64,000 nt of DNA. It comes from Cohnella fermenti. Its GTDB lineage: Bacteria > Bacillota > Bacilli > Paenibacillales > Paenibacillaceae. The notes under the pieces were generated by a model that was not told the DNA's origin, searched no databases, and saw nothing but the letters and a program-made list of their open reading frames with translations. The stretch spans positions 21,105 through 85,104 of the forward strand of contig NZ_SSOB01000038.1 in assembly GCF_004801405.1 (NCBI RefSeq), given 5' to 3'. A program made the translations under genes and the position numbers. Below are positions 49,598 through 57,355 of this stretch, in pieces; positions within the stretch are counted from its first letter, which is position 1, and each line of letters opens with the position of its first letter.

Positions 49598-50638
49598 GTG
49601 TCAAGAATTGTGTCAAGAGCAGCGTCCAAAGCTGTGTCCAGAGCGGTGTCCGGAGAAGAAGGCGGCGAACGGAATGAAGAGCGGGGGATGCCGGCCGAGC
49701 GAAGAAGCGGATCGGTTCCGTTCCCCTATGCGAGAATGGAGCGGAAGAGGGATGCGTTGGACCGGCTTGATCTGCGGTTCCGTTGGGGGAGATACGGCAT
49801 TCGCGTGCTGCGGTGCCACCTCGCTTCCTTCGGGCCCGGTCACGTGATTCCGGCTCATAAGCATTCGGAATTCGAGTTTCATTTTATCGTGCGGGGCAGG
49901 GGATTGGTGACGATTGGCGGCGACGTCCACGAGCTGCAGGAGGGGCTGTTCTACTTGACCGGGCCGGATGTCGTGCACGAGCAAGTGTCGGACCCGGAGG
50001 ACCCGATGTTCGAGCTGTGCTTGCATTGCGAGTTTATTCCACTGGGGCCGGGCAAAGCCGGGGCTTGGGGAGACGAACTGGAGGAGAGGGAGGCGGAGGA
50101 GTGCATTCGCCTGCTGCGGACAATGCCCGCCTTGCCCGCTCTGGATCGCTACCACGCGATGCCTTGCTTCCTTGAAGCGTACCGGGCTTGGGAAGAGCAG
50201 TCCGTCGGCGTCTACACGACGATGAAGACGACCATTCTGCAGATTCTTCTGCGCGCATCCCGGGTCCACGCCTCGCCGGAAGCCGCAGGCAACATTCCCG
50301 AGCGGGACATGAAGGATCATCGCTTCCGGCTCGCAACGCAATATATCGAAGACAACGGGGCAAGGCCGCTTGCGCTCGAGGAGGTTGCGGAGCGCGTGCA
50401 TGTCAGCCCGCGCCAGCTTCAGCGCATCTTCCGCAGTGAAGGAAGAACGACGTTCAGCGAATGGGTCGAGCATATTCGTCTGCAGAAGATAAGCTCGGAG
50501 CTGCTCGAATCGGAGCGCTCGATCGAGGAGATCGCGCTCGACTACGGGTATGCGAACCCGAACTATCTGTATCCGGTATTCAAGAATAAGTACGGAATGA
50601 CCCCGTCCGCCTATCGTCGTCTTCATGGCGTTCGGTGA
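49598..50638 (+). CDS. AraC-family regulator with cupin domain
   Basis: About 346 residues from GTG 49598, which has GCAGGAGG seven bases upstream. The first 30 residues are a low-complexity V-S-R-A-A-S-K-A-V-S-R tract encoded by short DNA repeats. A cupin fold follows: P-A-H-K-H-S-E-F-E-F-H near residue 85. The C-terminal helix-turn-helix pair is L-A-L-E-E-V-A-E-R-V-H-V-S-P-R-Q-L and I-A-L-D-Y-G-Y-A-N-P-N-Y. It probably senses a sugar and controls the flanking dehydrogenase genes. Confidence 0.88.
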   Translation: MSRIVSRAASKAVSRAVSGEEGGERNEERGMPAERRSGSVPFPYARMERKRDALDRLDLRFRWGRYGIRVLRCHLASFGPGHVIPAHKHSEFEFHFIVRGRGLVTIGGDVHELQEGLFYLTGPDVVHEQVSDPEDPMFELCLHCEFIPLGPGKAGAWGDELEEREAEECIRLLRTMPALPALDRYHAMPCFLEAYRAWEEQSVGVYTTMKTTILQILLRASRVHASPEAAGNIPERDMKDHRFRLATQYIEDNGARPLALEEVAERVHVSPRQLQRIFRSEGRTTFSEWVEHIRLQKISSELLESERSIEEIALDYGYANPNYLYPVFKNKYGMTPSAYRRLHGVR

Positions 50639-50718
50639 GAGAGCCCGAGGAAGACGAGTTCCAAGGTGAACCGCTTCGGTGGAGGGAACGGACAGGCATA
50701 CTTCCATGGGGAGGATAT

Positions 50719-51804
50719 ATGGACATGACAGCCAAAGTCAGAATCGGAATTATCGGCACGGGAGGTATCGCCCGCGCTCACGTCGCGGCGTATCGCAAGC
50801 TGCCGTTCGTCGAGATTGTTGCGGTAGCGGACGTCATTGCCGGCAAGGCGAAGGAATTCGCGGAGCGGGAAGGCTTGACGGAAGCGGCGGCGTATGACAG
50901 CCATACGGAGCTGCTTGCCGCGGAGCTGGACGGCGTCAGCATCTGCACGCCGAACGTCTCGCATCACCGCACGACGGTCGATTCCTTGCGCGCAGGCAAG
51001 CAGGTGCTGCTCGAGAAGCCGATGTCGGTCACGCTGGAGGAAGCGATCGAGATGGTGCAGACGGCCAAGGAGACCGGCAGCATGCTGACGATCGGCTTCC
51101 AGCCCCGCTACGATCCGAACATGAAGAGGCTTCAGGACATCGTGCAGTCCGGCCGGCTCGGCAACGTCTATTACGTCGAGACGGGCGGCGGCCGCAGGCG
51201 GGGAATGCCCGGCGGCACGTTCATCAGCAAGGCGCTGGCGGGAGCAGGGGCGATGGCCGACATCGGCTGTTACTCGCTCGACATGGCGCTGAATACGCTC
51301 GGCTATCCGCGTCCGGTGTCGGTGTCCGCGTTCACGTCGAACCACTTCGGGACGAACCCGCAGTACCATCCCGAGGCATCGCGCTTCGAGGTCGAGGACT
51401 TCGGCGTCGCGATGGTGCGCTTCGAGAACGAGCTTGTGCTGCAATTCAAAATCTCATGGGCGATGCACATGGATTCGCTCGGCTCGACGCTGTTCCTCGG
51501 AACGGACGCAGGCCTCAAGGTAACCCCGGCGGGCTCGGGTCCGTGGTCGGGCGTATGGGACGGAGCGGTCGGCTCGATGACGCTGTTCCACGACGACTTC
51601 GGCGGCCACACGTCGACGGCCGTGCCGCTTATCGGCCACTCGCTCAACCTGTTCGACGAGAAGGTGCGCGACTTCGCGGAAGCGGTCCGAGACGGCCGTC
51701 CCGCTCCGATTCCGGGCGAACAGATTCTGATTCAGCAAGCGATCATCGACGGTGTGCTGCGCTCCTCGGAGCTTCGCCGCGAGGTGGGCATCGAGCTCCC
51801 GTAA
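50719..51804 (+). CDS. Gfo/Idh/MocA family oxidoreductase
   Basis: 361 residues from ATG 50719 (GGGGAGGATAT upstream). The Rossmann motif G-I-I-G-T-G-G-I-A is intact near residue 10, unlike the paralogue at 48.5 kb. V-L-L-E-K-P-M-S near residue 98 carries the catalytic Lys, and G-A-M-A-D-I-G-C-Y-S-L-D near 180 follows. The C-terminal domain is the usual open beta-sheet. It should use NAD(P) to oxidise a sugar or cyclitol. A terminator closes the unit at 51835. Confidence 0.93.
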   Translation: MDMTAKVRIGIIGTGGIARAHVAAYRKLPFVEIVAVADVIAGKAKEFAEREGLTEAAAYDSHTELLAAELDGVSICTPNVSHHRTTVDSLRAGKQVLLEKPMSVTLEEAIEMVQTAKETGSMLTIGFQPRYDPNMKRLQDIVQSGRLGNVYYVETGGGRRRGMPGGTFISKALAGAGAMADIGCYSLDMALNTLGYPRPVSVSAFTSNHFGTNPQYHPEASRFEVEDFGVAMVRFENELVLQFKISWAMHMDSLGSTLFLGTDAGLKVTPAGSGPWSGVWDGAVGSMTLFHDDFGGHTSTAVPLIGHSLNLFDEKVRDFAEAVRDGRPAPIPGEQILIQQAIIDGVLRSSELRREVGIELP

Positions 51805-51834
51805 CGAGCTTCCGCAAGTGTTGTCCCATGAACG

Positions 51835-51873
51835 AAGCCGCATCTCCCGCTGCCGAGGGATGCGGCTTTTTCC
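51835..51873 (+). terminator. Rho-independent terminator
   Basis: AAGCCGCATCTCCC and GGGATGCGGCTT arms around GCTGCCGA, then TTTTT. Confidence 0.88.
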
Positions 51874-51908
51874 ACAGAAGATGGAATCGCTTGGGGCTCT
51901 CTCCACGC

Positions 51909-53165
51909 TTATCTTCCCTTGAACAGAGCAAGCATCACATCGAAACGAACCTGCCCCGGTTGCTCCAGATTCAGATGAATCGAGCCTTTGTACTTGCCGA
52001 CGAGCTGCTTGACGATACTGAGGCCCAATCCCGTGTGTTCCTTCTTCAGGGAGTACCACGGCTTGAAGATCGACTTCGCTTCCTCGGGCGTAATGGAGCC
52101 GGGATTCGAGATCGTCAGATAAAGCTTGTTGCCCTCTATCCAACCCCGAATATTCACCTGCCTCAAGCCTTCTTCCATTCCTATGACAGCGTCGAACGAA
52201 TTGTCGATCAGATTGCCCATAATTCTTGTAATATCAACCGAGCGTACCCCGATCGGATACCCGGACAAGCCTTCGAAGTCGAAGGTGAACTGAATCTGCT
52301 TCTGCTTGGCGACAAGGCTCTTGGCATGAATGATTGCGCTCATGGCCGGCTGTCCGATGATGAGGATATCGCTGGTGAAGGAGATGTCGCCGATAAGTTC
52401 CTTGGTGTAGTTGTCCAAGTCCTCATACTTCTCAAGTGCGACCAATGCGTGGATGGCATTCATATGGTTCAAGAGATCGTGCTGCTGCCCGCGAACGGAC
52501 GCATACAACTGCTTCATGTTGTCGATGTAGTTCTCCTGGGTGGTCTTAATATCGCGAGCTCTTGCTCTCGAGATCAGGCGTACGATCAGGACGATATCGA
52601 TCAGGGCCGCCGATATGGTGCCGGAGGTAAGGATCATCGTAACGAGCAGCTTGTTCAAGGCTTGCTGCACGAAGCGATAATTCGATGTGACCGCTATAAG
52701 AACTTTCAAGGAGGAGGGAGGGAACGAGCCGTCAACAGATGACAGGCTCAGGGTGATGGGGGCGAACATCTTCATAATTCGTTGGCCTTGAACGGTCTGG
52801 ATGCCGAAGATGGCTTGATTGCTGCTCTTCGCCTTCCTCATCAGATCGGCATCTTGCTTCGTCCCGAAGGAATAATGCCCGAAGATGCGTTCGGGTATGG
52901 CGTGGTCGGCGTCGAAAGCGGCAATCTCCAGAAGATCGTTCTGAGCGGATACGACGCTCGCAAGAAGGCGATCCAGCGCGAGCGAGTCTTGCAGTTCGTC
53001 GGCGGAAGGCAGGGCATTCAGGTAGGCTTCGAATTGCTCGGAGGCCGACTGGCTCTGCCGTTTAAGCAGTTCGGTCAGGGAGTGTTTCGTTTGCAGAAAA
53101 TATAAGACGTGCTGAATTACGATGGCTATGATAACCAGTGCGATAATCATGATTGTCTTCTTCAT
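51909..53165 (-). CDS. Sensor histidine kinase with Spo0B-type H-box (Agr/CitA-like)
   Basis: About 418 residues. I favour the ATG at 53165, six bases after GGAGG on the minus strand, over the ATG at 53192 that overlaps the regulator stop. Two membrane helices (about 4-23 and 180-205) flank a ~155-residue outside sensor domain of no recognised family. The H-box G-Q-Q-H-D-L-L-N-H-M-N near residue 235 is of the Spo0B/DcuS/AgrC type. N-box N-L-I-D-N-S-F-D-A and G-box G-L-G-L-S-I-V-K are intact. It is downstream of a LytTR regulator gene, so the pair is Agr-like. Confidence 0.9.
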   Translation of the reverse strand: MKKTIMIIALVIIAIVIQHVLYFLQTKHSLTELLKRQSQSASEQFEAYLNALPSADELQDSLALDRLLASVVSAQNDLLEIAAFDADHAIPERIFGHYSFGTKQDADLMRKAKSSNQAIFGIQTVQGQRIMKMFAPITLSLSSVDGSFPPSSLKVLIAVTSNYRFVQQALNKLLVTMILTSGTISAALIDIVLIVRLISRARARDIKTTQENYIDNMKQLYASVRGQQHDLLNHMNAIHALVALEKYEDLDNYTKELIGDISFTSDILIIGQPAMSAIIHAKSLVAKQKQIQFTFDFEGLSGYPIGVRSVDITRIMGNLIDNSFDAVIGMEEGLRQVNIRGWIEGNKLYLTISNPGSITPEEAKSIFKPWYSLKKEHTGLGLSIVKQLVGKYKGSIHLNLEQPGQVRFDVMLALFKGR

Positions 53166-53188
53166 GCGCAGCCTCCGTGCACGCAAAC

Positions 53189-53989
53189 TCATTCGTTCTG
53201 CACAGACAGAAATCCTTGACGCTGATATTGATTAAGCTGCTCGGCGAACTCTTTCTCCTGAATTCTTCCCAGCGGAGCTACCAGGTAGCTGTTGTGGAAG
53301 TACACGTCGAACCGGCGCAGCAGATTTTTGGAACCTCCTTCTCTTCGATAGCCCGCTACGTATCTCAGATTCACGAGAAATCCCCGTATCGTCTCGAAAA
53401 GATAGGTGGAGCTTTGATCCTTAATCTGGTTGAGGGAGGAATTGCTCTCGATGACTTCGCCCGTTGTCAGATAGACGTTGACGTTCTTGCGGCCGGGAAT
53501 CTTCTCCACGATCAGGATCGATTCTTCGGCAACTCGAATCGTCTTCCGCTGCACATGAATTTCAACCAGACGATCGGCCTGTTTAAGCAGGGCCAGCCGA
53601 TGCCGCTGCTTCTCCAGATTGTCGATCACCTTCGTTATGGCGATCATCCAACGGTCCTCCTGCAGAGGCTTAACGATGTAGAACGCCCCCACTTCGTTTA
53701 CGGCTGCCATGATGTTTAAAGGGTCCGTCGACCCCGTAATAAAGATGATCTGGGGGGTGTAGTCCAATTCCGCTCTTAATTGTCTGGCAAGCTCGATGCC
53801 CGACATATCTTCAAGCTCGATGTCAAGGACCAGAACATCGGGTCTAAGATCCCGGGCCAATAGCTTGAATTCGATTCCGGAAGAGGCTTCGGCAACAACC
53901 TGGAGGTAGTTCTTCTCGCATAATTGTCTGATCAAAATTCTGGCGTAGCGTACGTCCTCCGCAATGGCGACAGTGTAACTTTCTATCAT
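53189..53989 (-). CDS. Response regulator with LytTR DNA-binding domain
   Basis: 266 residues. The receiver domain has the acidic pair A-E-D near residue 10, V-L-V-L-D-I-E near 54 with the phospho-accepting Asp, T-G-S near 84 and V-K-P near 106. The LytTR domain covers about residues 155-255, with N-V-N-V-Y-L-T-T-G-E-V and F-E-T-I-R-G-F-L-V-N-L. It should bind paired direct repeats; a fitting 11-bp repeat lies in the divergent region at 54092. The kinase gene follows in the same operon. It probably controls the Tad-like operon. Confidence 0.92.
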   Translation of the reverse strand: MIESYTVAIAEDVRYARILIRQLCEKNYLQVVAEASSGIEFKLLARDLRPDVLVLDIELEDMSGIELARQLRAELDYTPQIIFITGSTDPLNIMAAVNEVGAFYIVKPLQEDRWMIAITKVIDNLEKQRHRLALLKQADRLVEIHVQRKTIRVAEESILIVEKIPGRKNVNVYLTTGEVIESNSSLNQIKDQSSTYLFETIRGFLVNLRYVAGYRREGGSKNLLRRFDVYFHNSYLVAPLGRIQEKEFAEQLNQYQRQGFLSVQNE

Positions 53990-54091
53990 TTTCTTCCCAC
54001 CCTAACCCACATGGTAGCTTCTCAAGTCTCAAATTCACCGGGCATTTCGCGACGATTTTCCTTCTTTTTCTGTAAAATAAATGGAAATTAT

Positions 54092-54123
54092 GCCATTTCG
54101 CGTCGAGTTACGGCCATTTCGCG
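54092..54123 (+). promoter_or_regulatory. Direct repeat, candidate LytTR operator of the Tad-like operon
   Basis: GCCATTTCGCG occurs twice, at 54092 and 54113, 21 bp apart. A related CATTTCGCG lies at 54043. LytTR regulators bind ~9-bp direct repeats spaced by two helical turns. A weak TTGATT/TATAAA pair follows at 54151 and 54176 with 19-bp spacing, suiting an activated promoter. The site lies between the regulator gene and the pilus-like genes. Confidence 0.6.
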
Positions 54124-54224
54124 GCAAGTGTATTTAAGCCACAACTCTACTTGATTATACTAAATTTGCCACCAGTATAAAGAAAATAGTTCTCTGGTCT
54201 CATCTTGGAAAGCGGTGACGGATT

Positions 54225-54815
54225 TTGCGGAAAAGAGTCGTTATCGGAGGGATTCTGCTGTTGTTCCTGTCCGGAGCCACGCTTCTCGCCAGCTCGGTGA
54301 AGGAAGCGCCGCCTCCCGCCGGACCGACCGCCGGGGACGGGGCTTCAGAGAGAATCGTCGTGAAGGAAGGAATGGCATCGGGAGTCCGTTATATCCAATA
54401 TCGGATCGGGGGCAATCTTTACGTGGAGGACACGGCTTCCGCGAAGATCGTCGAATTGCGGAGCGCCAGCGGAGAAGAACGGTCGATTCTGACGAGGGCG
54501 GCCGCCGGGGCCGTGACCGATTACTCCTACCTGCCGGGGACGGAGCTGGTCGATCCGGTCAGCCTGCAGCTCGGCATCACGCCTTCCATTCCCTATACCT
54601 ACGACGCAAGCCTGGTCGGCTCTTCCCGCTACCTGGATACGCTCTTGGCGGACGGATGGGAGATGAGAGGCACCTACAGCAGCTCGGATTATATCGACTG
54701 CTACCTGCGGAAAGGGGACATCGTCTCCAGGGTTATCGTCCTGAGAAGCAGCTTAAAGGTTTTTTACGGGGTAAACGGGCCGTTGCCCGACCCTCTGAAA
54801 TATGCAAGCGAGTAA
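54225..54815 (+). CDS. Secreted or anchored protein of unknown function, first gene of the Tad-like operon
   Basis: 196 residues from TTG 54225. Residues 1-24 form a signal peptide or anchor (R-K-R, then a hydrophobic run ending L-L-A-S-S). After a Pro/Gly/Ala linker there is a beta-rich domain with V-R-Y-I-Q-Y-R and a late Y-I-D-C-Y-L-R-K-G-D containing its single Cys. I recognise no family. Its position as first gene, directly before the CpaB-like gene, suggests an outside part of the machine. Confidence 0.7.
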   Translation: MRKRVVIGGILLLFLSGATLLASSVKEAPPPAGPTAGDGASERIVVKEGMASGVRYIQYRIGGNLYVEDTASAKIVELRSASGEERSILTRAAAGAVTDYSYLPGTELVDPVSLQLGITPSIPYTYDASLVGSSRYLDTLLADGWEMRGTYSSSDYIDCYLRKGDIVSRVIVLRSSLKVFYGVNGPLPDPLKYASE

Positions 54816-54836
54816 ACATTCGGAGGTAGCGTGAGC

Positions 54837-55955
54837 ATGAATATCGAGTGGGATTGGAGAAAGATCGCGATTATCTCGGCCGCATCGGTGCTCTTCATCG
54901 GAACGAACGTCGGCCAGTATTACTGGATCTGGGGGCCAAAGCAGGAGCAGATCAAGGCCGATCTGAACGGTCGGATTGAGCTGCTGCAAGCTACTCTGGA
55001 CAATATCGGCCCGATGGTCGATATCTGGGCGGTCAGGGAAGAGGCGGCAGAGACGTTCCCGGGTCAACAGATTCAGATGGCCGACCTGGAAGCAAGGCAG
55101 ATTCCCGAATCGCTTCTCAGTCCGAGTTACATCCTGGAGCCCGAGACGATTGTCGGCAAGTACTACAAGGTGGCGCTGACGCCGGGCACTCCGCTCAGCA
55201 TGGGGCTCGTGATGGAAGAGCCGATCGACGATACCACGCGGGAATACGATCTGTTCGCCAACCTCTCCCCGATCGGCCTCAAGGTTGGAGATTACGTCGA
55301 TTATCGCATTGTATACCCGATGGGCGAGGATTACATTGTCCTGACCCACAAGCGGATCGAAGCGATCAACGGCAAATCGGTCAAGTTCAAAATGAGCGAA
55401 GCAGAGATTCACTTCTATCAAGCCGCACTGCTGGATTATTTCCTTCAGTCCGAGAAGGGCGCCATGCTCTACATGACCAAGTATGTGGAGCCCGGCATTC
55501 AGAAGGCGGCGACCGAGTATTACGCGGTGCCGAAGAACATCGAGGCGATTATGATCGCCGATCCGAACCTCGTCCAGAAGCTCGACACGCGGCTCAACGA
55601 TACGGCAAGAACGATGATTGACGCCGGGACGGCGAATATTCTGGATGAGGCCGGACAAGCGATTCGATCGGGACGCGACGAGGTGAAGGGGGAACTGGAG
55701 GGAGGAGCGGGAGAATTCGCCAATGCCCAGCAGGCTAGGGCTGATGCGGAAGCGCAGCGGCGGGCGGAGGCCGGTTACGGTCAAGCGGAGGTCCAGCCTG
55801 AGACGCAGCCTGCGGCTCCTTCGACAAGCGCTGCTTCATCCTCCTCGAGCAGCGCCTCCTCTTCCGGGACATCATCGGGTCAGGCGACGTCAGGCGGGAC
55901 GAATTCGGGGACGGACTCCCAGACTTTAACGATCGAGAAAGGTGTCGTGGAGTAA
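54837..55955 (+). CDS. CpaB/RcpC-like SAF-domain protein
   Basis: About 372 residues from ATG 54837, nine bases after GGAGGT; GTG 54831 is an alternative. One membrane helix at about 10-28, a short coil, then a SAF-type domain: D-L-E-A-R-Q-I-P-E, G-K-Y-Y-K-V-A-L-T-P-G-T-P-L near residues 90-125 and G-D-Y-V-D-Y-R. The last ~60 residues are Ser/Thr/Gly-rich. CpaB/RcpC proteins are Tad components outside the inner membrane; here, with no outer membrane, it may face the cell wall. The next gene overlaps by one base. Confidence 0.75.
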   Translation: MNIEWDWRKIAIISAASVLFIGTNVGQYYWIWGPKQEQIKADLNGRIELLQATLDNIGPMVDIWAVREEAAETFPGQQIQMADLEARQIPESLLSPSYILEPETIVGKYYKVALTPGTPLSMGLVMEEPIDDTTREYDLFANLSPIGLKVGDYVDYRIVYPMGEDYIVLTHKRIEAINGKSVKFKMSEAEIHFYQAALLDYFLQSEKGAMLYMTKYVEPGIQKAATEYYAVPKNIEAIMIADPNLVQKLDTRLNDTARTMIDAGTANILDEAGQAIRSGRDEVKGELEGGAGEFANAQQARADAEAQRRAEAGYGQAEVQPETQPAAPSTSAASSSSSSASSSGTSSGQATSGGTNSGTDSQTLTIEKGVVE

Positions 55956-56527
55956 TGCGGATAGGGGTGTACGGCTATACCGACAAGCGTCCGGTCATCT
56001 ACTCGCTGATTAAAGCCTTGCAGGCAACCGGCGATGTCGCCGTAATCAGCAGCAATCGCCATTATAAGAGGCTGTTGGAATTCGGCGAGACTCAGGGGCA
56101 TATGGCCAACGTCATGATTGTCGTCTCCGACGCTACGCCGGACGAGATCTTCGAGGAAGTCGGCTATACCGCAGATGACTTCGAGCACGTGATCTTCGAT
56201 ATTCAGGAGACGATCCCCGACCATCTGGATCTGACGATTCATGTGAAGAGCTACGCTCCAAGCGAGGAGGAGCAATCGTTCCTCGAATTGTTGGGGGAGC
56301 ACCGCACGATTAAGCTGGCCTACGACGGGAAGCGGGAGAAGGGCTCCATCCATGTCATTCCGTCCGCCTTGATCTGGAAGGCGGTCGAGTTGATCGAGAC
56401 CTGCCAGGTGCTGCACCCGATTCCTTCCAAGGAGTTGAACCAGGGGCTGGCTCTGATGCTCGCTCCTTACCTGAAGATGAAGCCGAAGATGGCGTACAGC
56501 TTGCTGACAAGGAGGTGGGGGCGTTGA
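55955..56527 (+). CDS. Possible degenerate P-loop protein of the Tad-like operon
   Basis: 190 residues. It begins M-R-I-G-V-Y-G-Y-T-D-K-R-P, in the place and style of a P-loop but without G-K-T/S. Alternating beta and alpha segments follow, with V-I-F-D-I-Q-E-T and L-D-L-T-I-H-V-K later. The start resembles that of the next gene (R-I-S-V-L-S-P-D). I do not recognise a family with confidence. It may correspond to the receiver-like half of CpaE/TadZ. No membrane segment is seen. Confidence 0.7.
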   Translation: MRIGVYGYTDKRPVIYSLIKALQATGDVAVISSNRHYKRLLEFGETQGHMANVMIVVSDATPDEIFEEVGYTADDFEHVIFDIQETIPDHLDLTIHVKSYAPSEEEQSFLELLGEHRTIKLAYDGKREKGSIHVIPSALIWKAVELIETCQVLHPIPSKELNQGLALMLAPYLKMKPKMAYSLLTRRWGR

Positions 56528-57309
56528 GAATATCGGTTCTCTCGCCGGATCGCAAGCAGGGAGGAACGACGCTCGGCATCATGCTGGCGCTGGCCATGGC
56601 TCAAACCCAGAGCTATACGACTTGCTTGACCTACACGGGCAACAGCCCGACAATGGCGAACTTCCTGGGCATTCGGGCGGCGGCGGACAAGACGCGGAAC
56701 CTGACGCAGGTTATCAAGCTGCTCGAGGCGAGCGCAATATCCGGCGACGAGATTATGGATTACTGCCTCAAGGTTCCCGGCGTTCCCAACCTGCAGATCA
56801 TCGATACCGCAGCAGATCGCATCTCGGCCCAGGATAACGCCAAGCTGGTGAAGTTCGTGATCGAGAACTTGAATCACGAGATCGTCATCACCGACATCGG
56901 GACGGAGATTTACGAGGACATCTCGCGTTCGGTCATCGACAATTCGGATCTGATTGTCATGGTGCTCTCGCAATCCAAAGAGACCGGCGACAAGCTCAAG
57001 ACTTGGGAGTCAGCCGGCGTGATGGACATATTGAACCGCAAGGGAGTCGTGTTTGTATTCAACCAGTACGACCCCTACGTCGAAGCCTTCCGCAACACGA
57101 CCAAGAGGCTGGGCTTAAGGCATAGGCGCTGCGCGAAGCTCGGCTACAACCCGTTCATCAAGCGCACGAGCAACATCGGCAAGCTGCAGACGATCCTCCC
57201 GTTCATCATGAATAAGGACCCGAGGGTCATCGAGCTTCACAACGACTTGAAGGAAATTGTGCTGACGGTGCTGTCCAATCTGGGCAAGAAGACGGTGTGG
57301 CCGCAATAG
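56524..57309 (+). CDS. CpaE/TadZ-like (MinD/ParA-fold) protein with altered Walker A
   Basis: 261 residues from TTG 56524, seven bases after AAGGAGG. The start R-I-S-V-L-S-P-D-R-K-Q-G-G-T-T-L-G aligns with the deviant Walker A of ParA/MinD (KGGxGKT) but has lost the second Lys. D-T-A-A-D-R near residue 98 and V-I-T-D-I-G-T-E near 122 are in the expected order, and F-V-F-N-Q-Y-D-P follows near 180. TadZ/CpaE proteins localise Tad pili. ATP hydrolysis is doubtful here. Confidence 0.78.
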   Translation: MRISVLSPDRKQGGTTLGIMLALAMAQTQSYTTCLTYTGNSPTMANFLGIRAAADKTRNLTQVIKLLEASAISGDEIMDYCLKVPGVPNLQIIDTAADRISAQDNAKLVKFVIENLNHEIVITDIGTEIYEDISRSVIDNSDLIVMVLSQSKETGDKLKTWESAGVMDILNRKGVVFVFNQYDPYVEAFRNTTKRLGLRHRRCAKLGYNPFIKRTSNIGKLQTILPFIMNKDPRVIELHNDLKEIVLTVLSNLGKKTVWPQ

Positions 57310-57355
57310 ACATGGGCAACCGGGGAGAGGACATGCCGAGATTGGAGGAAGGCCC

